Source: Pseudarthrobacter sp. NamE2 (GTDB taxonomy: Bacteria > Actinomycetota > Actinomycetes > Actinomycetales > Micrococcaceae). Taken from it: a DNA stretch of 64,000 nt. Location: assembly GCF_005796205.1 (NCBI RefSeq), contig NZ_VAHN01000009.1:1-64000 (forward strand), written 5' to 3'. Of the stretch, positions 18,773 to 28,875 are shown piece after piece. Position 1 is the stretch's first letter. Each line of letters starts with the position of its first letter. The position numbers and the translations under genes are program-made. Under the pieces are notes generated by a model. It was not told where the DNA came from. It did no database searches and saw nothing but the letters and a program-made list of their open reading frames with translations.

Positions 18773-19881
18773 GCGGTAGCTTCCTCGGGCCGCCTGCGGA
18801 CCACGACCACCGTGACGTCATCCTCCGCTGTTTCGGCGGGGGCAAGGGCAAGGATGGCGCTGCTGGCGGCCTGCGCGGATTCATTTGCCTGGGTAGCGGC
18901 CCGAACGGCTTCCGTGAAGTCCTCCACCGCATCGAACACGTCCAGGACGCCGTCGCTCATCACTACCAGGGAGTCGCCGGGCGCAAGTTCCAGGGCGGAC
19001 TGCGGCCATTCCGTTCCCGGCCAGGCGCCGATGGGCGGACCTCCGGAAGGGAGGCGGTCCGCATTCCCGCCTGCCTGGACGTGCAGCGCAAGGCCGTGTC
19101 CGGCGTCGACATAGCTGACCTTGCCGGACGACGCGTCAAGGCGGGCGTGGAACAGGGTGACAAAGGAGTTGGAGGAATGCAGGTCCGTGGCGATGGCCTT
19201 GCTGGCGGAGGCGAAGGCGGCGTCAAGGTCGTGCCGGTGGCCGGTGGAGCGCATGACGGCGCGGACCGTGGCGGCGATCAGGGCCGCGCCCATGCCCTTG
19301 CCCATGGCATCGGCGAAGGTGAGGTGCAGCCCGTCCGCGCTCTGGTACCAGTCGTAGAAGTCGCCGCCCACGCTGCGGGAGGGGCGGAACAGCCCGGCCA
19401 CGTCGTAGCCCTCCACCCGGATGTCCTCCTTAGGCAGCAGGCTTTGCTGGACCTCGGTGGCCCGCTGCAGCTCGTTCCGGACCGCGGTCTCCGCAGCGGC
19501 GTTGGGCCGCCGGCGGAACAGGGCATTGATGCGGGACTGGAGCTCGCGGGGGCTGAATGGCTTGCTGATGTATTCATCGGCGCCGTTGTCCAGCCCGGTC
19601 AGCTTGTCCAGCTCATCGGCGCGGGCGGTCAGCATGATGATGAAGGCATCCGAGAATTCCCGGAGCAGCTTGCAGACCTCCAGGCCGTCCAGGTCCGGCA
19701 GGTTGAGGTCCAGGGTCACCAGGTCCGGCTGGAGGCGGCGGACCTCCTCCACCCCGGGCAGTCCCGCGCCCACCGAAGAAACCTCGAAGCCCTGCTTCTG
19801 CAGGACGCGGACCAGCAGCCCCCGGATGTCAGGGTCGTCCTCGATGACAACGGCACGTCGGCTTTCGGAGGTTGAGACCAT
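18769..19881 (-). CDS. Response regulator with PP2C (RsbU/SpoIIE-type) phosphatase output
   Basis: A 370-residue protein with an N-terminal receiver (acidic pocket E14/D15/D16, phospho-acceptor D58 in LVTLDLNLPDLDG, ISKPF lysine) and a C-terminal PP2C domain. The latter has the metal-binding motifs SVGGDFYDW, FADAMGKGMGAALIA, DAGHGLAL and VVMSDGVLDVF, and ends AEDDVTVVVVR. Phosphorylation of D58 should control dephosphorylation of the STAS protein. It is the first gene of the operon, and its stop overlaps the glycosyltransferase start as ATGA. The orphan GAF kinase at 14709 is a likely phosphodonor. Confidence 0.93.
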   Translation of the reverse strand: MVSTSESRRAVVIEDDPDIRGLLVRVLQKQGFEVSSVGAGLPGVEEVRRLQPDLVTLDLNLPDLDGLEVCKLLREFSDAFIIMLTARADELDKLTGLDNGADEYISKPFSPRELQSRINALFRRRPNAAAETAVRNELQRATEVQQSLLPKEDIRVEGYDVAGLFRPSRSVGGDFYDWYQSADGLHLTFADAMGKGMGAALIAATVRAVMRSTGHRHDLDAAFASASKAIATDLHSSNSFVTLFHARLDASSGKVSYVDAGHGLALHVQAGGNADRLPSGGPPIGAWPGTEWPQSALELAPGDSLVVMSDGVLDVFDAVEDFTEAVRAATQANESAQAASSAILALAPAETAEDDVTVVVVRRRPEEATA

Positions 19882-20116
19882 AGCTCTACTTCTACCCCAT
19901 TAACCGCAAGGGGGCATGTCACAGGTATCACGCGCGGGGCATGTCACAGGGGCTGCAGCAGGGCCTGACAGGATCTTGCGTCAATCTTGGGATCTGCTTG
20001 CCCGGACGTTGAGGAAGGTTCGGGACACTCGAAGCGGGAACAGCTTCCTGGGCAGTGGAAAGGTCGACGGCGACCCTGCCGGAAGCAGAAGGCTTGCGGG
20101 AAAGCAGGGCAGCCAC

Positions 20117-20386
20117 ATGGAAAATATCACTGACAAGGGCAGGGCGCTGCTGCGCCTCTACCTCCATTCGCGGAAGGTGCGGGCCGCAGCAAAGGCCCTG
20201 GCCGCTGCGCTCGCCGAATCGCGGGAGGTGTCCAGCTGGCCGGGCGACCGCCTTCCGGTGGGCGCGGCGATGTCAGAACAGGTTGAAAGGCTGACGCGCC
20301 GGCTCAAGCTGGAGACCGAGGCCCACAACCGGCTGGAGGCGCTGTTCAGGTCTGTGGAGATGGGGCGTTCCGCCGCAGCGGTTTAG
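20117..20386 (+). CDS. Hypothetical helical protein
   Basis: An 89-residue, strongly helical and basic protein (MENITDKGRALLRLYLHSRKVRAAAKALAAAL reduced to: one long amphipathic helix near residues 8-40, a second in the C-terminal half rich in Glu/Arg). There is no signal peptide or known motif. The ribosome site before ATG 20117 is weak (GCAGGGC). The frame extends further upstream without stops, but that part lacks coding character. It lies next to the partner-switch operon on the other strand. Function unknown. Confidence 0.55.
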   Translation: MENITDKGRALLRLYLHSRKVRAAAKALAAALAESREVSSWPGDRLPVGAAMSEQVERLTRRLKLETEAHNRLEALFRSVEMGRSAAAV

Positions 20387-20439
20387 GTGCGACACTAAGG
20401 AGCAATCGAGTGGCTGGGGGAGACAGTCAGGAGATTGCA

Positions 20440-20559
20440 GTGCACTGGTATACCGGGTGGGCGTATCTGATCGCAGGACTTATGACCGTTGACGCGCTGC
20501 TGTTGGCGCTGTGGGCCATCGACGAGGACTGGCCCGGCAAATGGTGGAAGAAACCCTGA
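20440..20559 (+). CDS. 39-residue small membrane protein
   Basis: GTG at 20440, with AGGAG 7 bases upstream, opens a 39-residue frame. It encodes one hydrophobic segment (WAYLIAGLMTVDALLLALWA) followed by an acidic turn and a positively charged WWKKP tail. This pattern fits a single-pass membrane micropeptide. An in-frame GTG at 20410 would add ten residues but lacks the ribosome site. No family is recognised. It lies 53 bases after the preceding small gene, possibly in one transcript. Confidence 0.6.
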   Translation: MHWYTGWAYLIAGLMTVDALLLALWAIDEDWPGKWWKKP

Positions 20560-20567
20560 CTGCCGGG

Positions 20568-21329
20568 TTACCGGGCAGCCGGCTGCAGGGCTGACGGAAC
20601 TGCCCCCGCACCATCCAGGACGAATGATCCGGTGAAGCTGTAGGGGTGGACCAGGCGGATCGGCGTGCCGTTGATATTGGTAAGGTGGCCGCTCCACGCC
20701 AGGCGGTACAGTTCCTTCAGGTCGCCAAGGTCCGCGTCGGTGAGTCTGCTCATCGACCCGTAGTTCATGATGGTGAACGGTTCGTGGGTGCCGAAGATCT
20801 CAGAGGGCCAGGCCGTCTCACGGACATTGGCAAAGAAGTGCCGCAGCCCGAAGACGTGCCCGAACTCGTGGATCATCGTCTCGATCTGCTCCTCGCGGAC
20901 CTGCTGGAACATGGTGGGGTAGATGGTCAGCTGGTGCCTGCCGCCGTCGGGGAAAAATGCACTGGCCAAAACGCAGCCCGCAGGAGTGCAGTCCGGCGCA
21001 TTCCGCAGCACGATTTCGAAATCCCACAGGTCGTCGTCCCGGGTGAACCTCACGGGGGCGGCGGAACCCCACCGCAGCAGCGACTCACCCATCAGGTCGC
21101 CCACTTCCTGCTTGCTCTGTTCCGGGTTGGGGGCCAGCGCGAAGGAGCGCTCCTGGAAGCGCCACTTCAGGATGGTTCCGGCGTGCCACAGCGGGACGAA
21201 TCCCTCCGTAGCATCAACAACTATTTCGCTGGGCGGGCGTCCTCCGGGGGTCGCGTGCCCGCGGCCCTCAGTGGCACAGACGAAGCCGTCAGCGATGCGG
21301 TGGAGCAGGTCTTCGGCAGCCGATTCCAT
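20568..21329 (-). CDS. Metzincin-type zinc metalloprotease
   Basis: A 253-residue protein with the long zinc motif HEFGHVFGLRHF (HExxHxxGxxH, about residues 154-165) and a downstream Met-turn TIMNYGSM. It therefore belongs to the metzincins, closest in feel to the matrixins (M10). The region before the motif has the expected strand-rich layout (LWDFEIVLRNAP, TIYPTMFQ). There is no signal peptide or propeptide cysteine switch, so it is either cytosolic or exported by another route. The ATG follows CAGGGAGAATC. The substrate cannot be told from sequence. Confidence 0.82.
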   Translation of the reverse strand: MESAAEDLLHRIADGFVCATEGRGHATPGGRPPSEIVVDATEGFVPLWHAGTILKWRFQERSFALAPNPEQSKQEVGDLMGESLLRWGSAAPVRFTRDDDLWDFEIVLRNAPDCTPAGCVLASAFFPDGGRHQLTIYPTMFQQVREEQIETMIHEFGHVFGLRHFFANVRETAWPSEIFGTHEPFTIMNYGSMSRLTDADLGDLKELYRLAWSGHLTNINGTPIRLVHPYSFTGSFVLDGAGAVPSALQPAAR

Positions 21330-21438
21330 GATTCTCCCTGGCCTTGGTTGTCCTGAAAGGGGGTTTCCGGGTTACGGCGGCAGACTAGGAAAATGGCCGT
21401 TACGACAGCGTTACCGAGCGGCCGGACGGGGTGGGCGA

Positions 21439-22011
21439 TTAGGCGAGTTCCAGCCGCATCAGCACGCGCGGGAACCCGTTGAGCACCGACGCGGTGTCCG
21501 CGGCCTTGGTGAAGCCGGCGTCCTCGAAAAGCTTGCGGGTGCCCACGTAGGCCATGGTCAGGTCCACTTTCGATCCCGCATTGTCCACGGGATAGCCCTC
21601 GACGGCGGGCGCCCCGTAGGAACGGGCGAAGTCCACCGCACCTGCCAGCAGGGCGTGCGAGATGCCCTTGCCGCGGTGGCCCGGCCGTACGCGGATGCAC
21701 CACACGGACCAGACGTCCAAGGTGTCCACGTGTGGGATTTTCCGGTTCCCGGCGAAGCTGGTGCCGGCACGGGGGTGGACCGCAGCCCACCCCACCGGCT
21801 CGGCGCCGTCGTACGCCAACACACCCGGCGGCGGGTCCTGTGCCACCAGCTGCTTTACCAGCTCGCCGCGTTCGGTTCCGTGCAACGCCTGGTTCTGCTT
21901 CGAGGGGATGCGGTAGCTCAGGCACCAGCAGACATTCGCGTCGGGCCGCTTGGGCCCCACCAGCGCCTTGACGTCTTCGAAAGCGGTTGCGGGACGGACT
22001 TCGATCACCAT
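21439..22011 (-). CDS. GNAT-family N-acetyltransferase
   Basis: A 190-residue acyl-CoA-dependent acetyltransferase. The acetyl-CoA loop is seen as IRVRPGHRGKGISHALLAGAVDFA (motif A, RxxGxG/A form), preceded by the beta-strand pair GVLAYDGAEPVGWAAVHPR. It ends with a typical FEDAGFTKAADT motif-B region. The acceptor is unknown. It stands between the aldo/keto reductase and the metzincin gene without overlap. Confidence 0.87.
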   Translation of the reverse strand: MVIEVRPATAFEDVKALVGPKRPDANVCWCLSYRIPSKQNQALHGTERGELVKQLVAQDPPPGVLAYDGAEPVGWAAVHPRAGTSFAGNRKIPHVDTLDVWSVWCIRVRPGHRGKGISHALLAGAVDFARSYGAPAVEGYPVDNAGSKVDLTMAYVGTRKLFEDAGFTKAADTASVLNGFPRVLMRLELA

Positions 22012-22064
22012 GGCGCCATCCTGTCACCGCCGCCGGTAACGGGCAACGGATCCGCCGGCGGCCC

Positions 22065-23063
22065 TCAGGCGGGCAGGAGGCCCCGCTCCTGCAGGTCCTG
22101 CCACAGCCCCTGCGGAACCTGTTCGGCCATGCGGCCTGCGCTTTCCGTGATCTGCTCCGGCTTGCTGGCCCCCACGGTGACGTTCACGACGGCGGGGTGG
22201 CGGAACGGGAACTGGATGGCGGCGGTGGGCAGTTCCACGCCGTGCTCCTTGCAGATGTCCGCCAGCTTCCGTGCGCGCGCCAGGATTTCGTCACTGGCCT
22301 GGGAGTAGTTGTAGTGGGCGTCGTCCGGCAGCTCGGGTTTGGCGAGGATGCCGGAGTTGTAAACGCCCACGCTCACCACCCCGGTACCGAGTTCCCGGCA
22401 TCGGTCCAGCAGCCCGGCGCCCGGGCGCCCGTCCGCTCCCGGCTGTTCCAGCATGGTGAACCTGCCGGCCAGCATGAGCAGGTCCAGGTCGGCAGCCTCC
22501 ACGCACTCCATGGCGGCGCCCGCGGTGTTGGTACCCACGCCGATGGCCCTTACCAGACCCTCGGCCCGGACCTTCTCCAGCGCGGGCAGCGCCGTCTTCA
22601 CCGCGTCCTCCATGCTGTAGACGTCCGGATCATGGAGGTAGGCGATGTCGATGTAGTCCAGGCCCAGCCGTTCCAGCGAGTCCTCGATGCTCCGCCGGAC
22701 CCCTGCCTCGGACGGGTCCCACTCGCGCCGGAGGCTGGCGGGGACATCGAAGCCCTCGGGGTCTTTCGAGTCCTGGGTGGCCGGCGACGGGACCAGGACC
22801 CTGCCCACCTTGGTGGACAGGACGAACTCCTCCCGCGGCTTGTCCTTGAGGATCTCCCCAATGCGCCGCTCGGACAGGCCCAGTCCGTAGTGCGGAGCCG
22901 TGTCGAAGTAGCGGATGCCGGCATCCCAGGCAGCCCGGATGGTTGCCGCCGCCTGTTCATCGGAGATCGCCCTGTACAGGTTCCCCACCCCGGTGCCGCC
23001 AAAGCCAAGTTTCCCCAGCCGGCCGCGCAGCTGTCCCTGATTGTTGTCCACTGTGTGCTCCAT
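22065..23063 (-). CDS. Aldo/keto reductase, D-threo-aldose dehydrogenase-like
   Basis: A 332-residue NAD(P)-dependent oxidoreductase of the AKR fold. GFGGTGVGNLYR at the N-terminus, IRYFDTAPHYGLGLSERRIG with catalytic Asp and Tyr, and LSTKVGRVL with the Lys are present; a C-terminal VTVGASKPEQI loop binds the cofactor phosphate region. The GLGLSERRIG/STKVGR pattern is that of L-fucose or D-threo-aldose 1-dehydrogenases. No sugar operon surrounds it, so the substrate remains open. Confidence 0.85.
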   Translation of the reverse strand: MEHTVDNNQGQLRGRLGKLGFGGTGVGNLYRAISDEQAAATIRAAWDAGIRYFDTAPHYGLGLSERRIGEILKDKPREEFVLSTKVGRVLVPSPATQDSKDPEGFDVPASLRREWDPSEAGVRRSIEDSLERLGLDYIDIAYLHDPDVYSMEDAVKTALPALEKVRAEGLVRAIGVGTNTAGAAMECVEAADLDLLMLAGRFTMLEQPGADGRPGAGLLDRCRELGTGVVSVGVYNSGILAKPELPDDAHYNYSQASDEILARARKLADICKEHGVELPTAAIQFPFRHPAVVNVTVGASKPEQITESAGRMAEQVPQGLWQDLQERGLLPA

Positions 23064-23113
23064 GCGGTGCCCTTACCCACAATGGCCGGAGCCTAAAAGG
23101 GCGCGATTAACGC

Positions 23114-23149
23114 CGAACGCTCCTGCAGGTCGCACTGCAGGAGCGTTCG
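23114..23149. terminator. 15-bp perfect palindrome downstream of bcp
   Basis: CGAACGCTCCTGCAG (23114-23128) and CTGCAGGAGCGTTCG (23135-23149) form a perfect stem with a 6-base loop, 36 bases after the peroxiredoxin stop. No T run follows in the minus direction. Termination or transcript stabilisation is inferred. Confidence 0.55.
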
Positions 23150-23185
23150 CGGAAAGGTTCCGGCGGGGAGGGCGTCCGGGGGAAG

Positions 23186-23665
23186 CTAGAGCCCCAGGGC
23201 TTCCTTGAGGGCTGCAACGTGGCCGTCGGCATGGACCTGGTACTGGGCCAGGGTGACCTTGCCTTCGGGGTCCACCACAACGGTGGAGCGCACGATGCCC
23301 TCGACAATTTCGCCGTTGACCAGTTTTTCTCCCCAGGCGCCATAGGCCAGGGCGACGGCGTGGTCCTCGTCGGAGAGCAGCGGGAAGGTCAGGGAGAAGT
23401 CGCCGCTGAAGCCGGCGAGGGCCTCCTGGGCGTCGGGGGAGATGCCGATGACTTCGTAGCCCTTGCCCTGCAGGGAGGCCAGGCTGTCGCGGAAGTCGCA
23501 GGCCTCGGTGGTGCAGCCGGGGGTGGCTGCCTTGGGGTAGAAGTACACGATGACGTTCTTGCCACGGTAGTCGGCCAAGGCGGTCTCGCGGCCCTGGGCG
23601 TCCTTGAGGGTGAACTCAGGGGCCTCGATTCCGGGCAGCAACCTGTTGGTCAGGGTGGGGCTCAT
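23186..23665 (-). CDS. bcp: Thioredoxin-dependent peroxiredoxin BCP
   Basis: A 159-residue Prx of the BCP/PrxQ class that reduces peroxides with thioredoxin. FYPKAATPGCTTEACDFRD contains the peroxidatic cysteine (PGCT) and the resolving cysteine five residues later, the Q-type arrangement. VRSTVVVDPEGKV follows. The ATG at 23665 (MSPTL) with GGAA-type ribosome site is preferred over a TTG 36 bases upstream. Confidence 0.95.
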   Translation of the reverse strand: MSPTLTNRLLPGIEAPEFTLKDAQGRETALADYRGKNVIVYFYPKAATPGCTTEACDFRDSLASLQGKGYEVIGISPDAQEALAGFSGDFSLTFPLLSDEDHAVALAYGAWGEKLVNGEIVEGIVRSTVVVDPEGKVTLAQYQVHADGHVAALKEALGL

Positions 23666-23745
23666 GGTGTTCCTTTGGAAGGGTCGGTCAATAATGGCCA
23701 AGCATCTAGTGAAGCGGTTTCGCGTTCAGTGGTACAACTCCGGCG

Positions 23746-24405
23746 TCATATGCAGTATTCCGCCGGACCGCGGACGGTGGCGTTTTTGCCGGGCACGAAC
23801 TGGTATCCGCCGCCGCGGACGGTGGCAACTGCATGGCGTGCGTTGCCCAGTTTCCGCCGGATCCGGCCCACGTAGACGTCGATGGACCGGGCCGTGGCGC
23901 CGGGGAAATCGAGGGACTCCAGGAACTCCTGCAGTTCCTCGCGTCCCACCGTACGGGACAGGTGCGTCACCAGGTACCGCAGCACCTTGAATTCGACGCC
24001 GGTGAGCGGCACGGGCCGTCCGTCCAGCAGGACCACGTCGGCCGCCAGGTCCACGGCCATGCGGCTGACGGGGCCGGCCGACGGCGGAAGCCGGGTGGCG
24101 CCGTCGTCATCCTCAGGTGCCGCGGGAGAAAGACCTGGTGCCTCCGCCGCGGAAGGAGTGCGGGAGGAGTAATCTGCGGCTCCTTCCGCGGCGGATGTGG
24201 GAGCTCCGGCAGCAGGCCAATGGACTTCCGCCTCCGGAGCAGTCTGCAGGGCCCTGGCCAGGACCAGTTGGGCGGCCTGGCGCAGGAGTTCAGGGCTGGT
24301 GCCTTCCGCCGGCACCACCCAGACGGCCAGGCCGCGCGCGGCAGCCTTGGGTGGAACCATCCGCGGCCGGTGCGCCGGCCGCGGATGGTGGACTTCCACT
24401 GCCAT
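23746..24405 (-). CDS. OmpR-type winged-helix regulator without receiver domain
   Basis: A 219-residue protein whose C-terminal third (about 125-205) is an OmpR/PhoB winged helix: PLTGVEFKVLRYLVTHLSRTVGREELQEFL, then ARSIDVYVGRIRRKLG and VRGGGYQF. The N-terminal part has a small globular segment (RGLAVWVVPAEGTSPELLRQAAQLVLARAL) and a Pro/Ala/Ser linker. There is no phospho-acceptor domain, so it is not a classic two-component output. It begins 8 bases after allB on the same strand, but a 15-bp perfect hairpin sits inside its first 17 codons. Its true start may therefore be ATG 24360 or later. Confidence 0.8.
   Translation of the reverse strand: MAVEVHHPRPAHRPRMVPPKAAARGLAVWVVPAEGTSPELLRQAAQLVLARALQTAPEAEVHWPAAGAPTSAAEGAADYSSRTPSAAEAPGLSPAAPEDDDGATRLPPSAGPVSRMAVDLAADVVLLDGRPVPLTGVEFKVLRYLVTHLSRTVGREELQEFLESLDFPGATARSIDVYVGRIRRKLGNARHAVATVRGGGYQFVPGKNATVRGPAEYCI
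24356..24389. other. Perfect 15-bp hairpin at the start of the winged-helix gene
   Basis: The left arm 24356-24370 and right arm 24375-24389 are exact reverse complements (core CCGCGGCCGG) around TGCG. It lies 25 bases beyond the allB stop and could act as an allB terminator or as a translation block for the regulator. Confidence 0.55.
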
Positions 24406-24413
24406 GGCGGGGC

Positions 24414-25757
24414 CTATACGCCGCCGCGGCGGATCAGCTTGCCCGTGGGGGTCTGGCCGTCCACCACGGCACCGCGCAGGAACGTCTTGCGCACCACGCC
24501 GGAGAGGGTCTTGCCGTCGTAGGGGGTGATGGGGTTCTTGTGCTTGAGCTTGGAGACGTCCACCACGAAGGCCTCGTCCGGGGCGAAGACCGCGAAGTCG
24601 GCGTCGTAGCCCAGTGCCAGCTGCCCCTTGTTGGTGAGGCGGGCCAGCGCGGCGGGCTTCTCCGCCATCCAGGAGACCACCCGCTCCAGCGGGATGCCGC
24701 GGTGCCGGGCCTCGCTCCAGATCAGGGACAGTCCCAGCTGCAGTGAGGAGACCCCGCCCCAGGCCACGGCGAAGTCGCCGTTTTCCAGGTCCTTCAAATC
24801 AAGGGTGGAGGGGGAATGGTCCGAGACGATGCAGTCGATGGTGCCGTCCAGCAGGCCCTGCCACAGCAGCTCACGGTTGGAGGCTTCGCGGATGGGCGGG
24901 CAGCATTTGTAGGCGGTGGCGCCGTCCGGGATTTCCTCGGCCATCAGCGTGAGGTAGTGCGGGCACGTCTCCACGGTGAGCTTGACGCCGTCGCGCTTTG
25001 CACTGGCAATCATGGGCAGCGCGTCCGACGACGACAGGTGCAGGATGTGCGCACGCGCACCGGTCCAGCGGGCGCGCTCGATGACCTCGGCGATGGCCTT
25101 GTTCTCGGCGCCGCGCGGGCGGGAGGCCAGGAAGGTCTGGTAGTGGTCACCGCCGGGGTGCGGCGCTCGGTCGATGGCGTGGGAGTCCTCGGCGTGCACG
25201 ATCATGAGCGAGTCGAAGGACTTCAGCTCGGCCATGTCCTCCTCCATCTCATCCGCGTCCAGGTGCGGGAACTCGTCCACGCCGGAATGCAGCAGGAAGC
25301 ACTTGAAACCGAACACGCCGTCGTCGTGCAGCGGGCGCAAGTCCGCCTTGTTGCCCGGGATCGCACCGCCCCAGAACCCGACGTCGATGAACGCCTGGTC
25401 CTCGGCCACCTCGCGCTTGAGCTTCAGGTTGGCCACGGTGGTGGTGGGCGGGACGGAGTTCAGCGGCATGTCGATGATGGTGGTGACGCCGCCGGCCGCG
25501 GCGGCGCGGGTGGCGGAGGCAAAGCCCTCCCACTCGGTGCGGCCGGGCTCGTTGACGTGGACGTGGGTGTCCACCAGTCCCGGGAGCAGGGTTTCGTCGT
25601 CGGCCAGTTCGATAACCTCGGAACCGGCCAGGCCGTTGCCCAGCGGCTCGATGGCCACGATCTTCCCGCCGCGGACGCCCACTTCGCGCGGCGCGATGCC
25701 GGCGGTGGTCAGGATGCGCTGGCCCCGGATGACCAGGTCAAATCGTTCTTCAGACAC
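24414..25757 (-). CDS. allB: Allantoinase
   Basis: Opens allantoin to allantoate. The 447-residue cyclic amidohydrolase has all binuclear-zinc ligands: [10 protein letters not shown] (two His), FGFKCFLL (carboxylated Lys), MIVHAEDSH and AHILHLSSS (His), and IVSDHSPS (Asp). [10 protein letters not shown] and the NPITPYDG tail are allantoinase-type rather than dihydropyrimidinase-type. GTG at 25757 is chosen because AAGGAGG lies upstream; it overlaps glxK by 8 bases. Allantoate amidohydrolase and ureidoglycolate lyase are not in the window, so the step from allantoate to glyoxylate must be elsewhere. Confidence 0.96.
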   Translation of the reverse strand: MSEERFDLVIRGQRILTTAGIAPREVGVRGGKIVAIEPLGNGLAGSEVIELADDETLLPGLVDTHVHVNEPGRTEWEGFASATRAAAAGGVTTIIDMPLNSVPPTTTVANLKLKREVAEDQAFIDVGFWGGAIPGNKADLRPLHDDGVFGFKCFLLHSGVDEFPHLDADEMEEDMAELKSFDSLMIVHAEDSHAIDRAPHPGGDHYQTFLASRPRGAENKAIAEVIERARWTGARAHILHLSSSDALPMIASAKRDGVKLTVETCPHYLTLMAEEIPDGATAYKCCPPIREASNRELLWQGLLDGTIDCIVSDHSPSTLDLKDLENGDFAVAWGGVSSLQLGLSLIWSEARHRGIPLERVVSWMAEKPAALARLTNKGQLALGYDADFAVFAPDEAFVVDVSKLKHKNPITPYDGKTLSGVVRKTFLRGAVVDGQTPTGKLIRRGGV

Positions 25758-26946
25758 GGAGGTCCTCCTTGGTGCTTGGGGTGCGGGCAAGCCTGCCGGC
25801 CGCCAGCCTTCCACTGATTTGGGTGCCCAGCTGCTGCAGAAGCGGTCCAGCTTCTGATATGCACCTGTTTACATCGCTTTCGAGTTCGGTCAAAGAGTAG
25901 ACGTCCTCGAATCCGGCTTCCGCCGCCTGGTGTTGCTCCAGGGTGGTCCGGCCGCACACTGCGATGACCGGGACGCCCTGGCCTGCCGCGGCCCGGGCGA
26001 CGCCCATGGGCGTCTTGCCCAGCAGGCTTTGCTCGTCCAGGCTGCCTTCGCCGGTGATCACCAGGTCGGCTCCGGCAAGGCGCTCGGCCAGCCCGGTGAA
26101 TTCGAGGACGACGTCGATGCCGGGCCGCCGCGTTGCGGCCAGTGCCGCGATGGCGGCGTAGCCCACGCCGCCGGCTGCCCCGGCTCCGGGAGCCTCGGCA
26201 GCCTTGACGGCGCGGAATCCGATTTCCCTGGCCAGGACTTCGACAAACCTGGCCAGGGCGGCGTCGAGCATGCCGACGTCCTGTTGTGTGGCACCCTTCT
26301 GCGGGCCGAACACCGCCGCGGCGCCCTGGGCGCCCAGCAGGGGGTTGTCGACGTCGGATGCCAGCACAAAGCGTGTGTCCACGAGGCGGGGTTCAAAGGA
26401 GGTGAAGTCGATGCTGTGCAGGTTGGCCAGCGCCGCTCCGCCCGGTGGAAGTTCATTGTTCCCTGCGTCCAGGAACCTGGCGCCGAGCCCCTGCAGGAGC
26501 CCCGCGCCGCCGTCGGTATTCGCGCTGCCCCCAACCCCCAGCACGATGCGGCGGCAGCCCGCATCCAGCGCGGCCCGGATCAGCTGCCCGGTACCCAGGC
26601 TGGTGGCGGTGGTGGCGTCCGTTGATTCCGGCCGCCCGCCCTTCCGGACGTTCGGCACGAGGGCGAGCCCGGAGGCTGTGGCCATCTCGATGACGGCCTC
26701 GTGTCCCCGGACGGCGAACTCCGCCTCCACCTGGTGCCCGATGGGTCCGCTGACCAGTGCCGTGCGGCGGGTGAAGCCGGAGCCGACGGCGGCTTCGAGG
26801 GTGCCCTCGCCGCCGTCGGCCACCGGAATCCGGACCACTTCAAGGTTGCCGCCCGCTCCGCGCTGCAGGCCCTTTTCCAAGTGGCTGCAGACCTCGGGGG
26901 CGGAAAGCGACCCCTTGAACTTGTCCGGGGCAATCACGATCCGCAT
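25750..26946 (-). CDS. glxK: Glycerate 2-kinase (GarK/GlxK family)
   Basis: Phosphorylates D-glycerate from tartronate semialdehyde reductase to 2-phosphoglycerate, feeding glycolysis. The 398-residue protein shows the family hallmarks [13 protein letters not shown] (residues 7-19), [31 protein letters not shown], the [15 protein letters not shown] loop and [17 protein letters not shown]. It is 2 bases downstream of gcl and overlaps allB by 8, firmly within the operon. The C-terminal 20 residues extend beyond the usual end. Confidence 0.95.
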   Translation of the reverse strand: MRIVIAPDKFKGSLSAPEVCSHLEKGLQRGAGGNLEVVRIPVADGGEGTLEAAVGSGFTRRTALVSGPIGHQVEAEFAVRGHEAVIEMATASGLALVPNVRKGGRPESTDATTATSLGTGQLIRAALDAGCRRIVLGVGGSANTDGGAGLLQGLGARFLDAGNNELPPGGAALANLHSIDFTSFEPRLVDTRFVLASDVDNPLLGAQGAAAVFGPQKGATQQDVGMLDAALARFVEVLAREIGFRAVKAAEAPGAGAAGGVGYAAIAALAATRRPGIDVVLEFTGLAERLAGADLVITGEGSLDEQSLLGKTPMGVARAAAGQGVPVIAVCGRTTLEQHQAAEAGFEDVYSLTELESDVNRCISEAGPLLQQLGTQISGRLAAGRLARTPSTKEDLRV

Positions 26947-26948
26947 GG

Positions 26949-28739
<1,791 letters not shown>

Positions 28740-28782
28740 GGGGTGCTCCTTGGAAAGTCTGTTTTTGGGTGTGCTGAAGGGA

Positions 28783-28841
28783 GTTTTTGTCCAGATATGC
28801 AGGCTTTAGGGGGTCCTAAGTCCGCTTATCTGGCCAAAAAC
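28783..28841. repeat. 59-bp interspersed palindrome, copy 2
   Basis: The left arm GTTTTTGTCCAGATATGC (28783-28800) is identical to copy 1; the right arm (28824-28841) carries two changes. The 23-base centre begins AGGCTT and ends AAGTCC, matching the reverse complement of copy 1's centre, so the element is inverted relative to copy 1. It lies in the glxR-gcl gap. Confidence 0.8.
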
Positions 28842-28875
28842 TTCGGCTGGTGCGATGGCTGCTGCGGGCCGGGCC

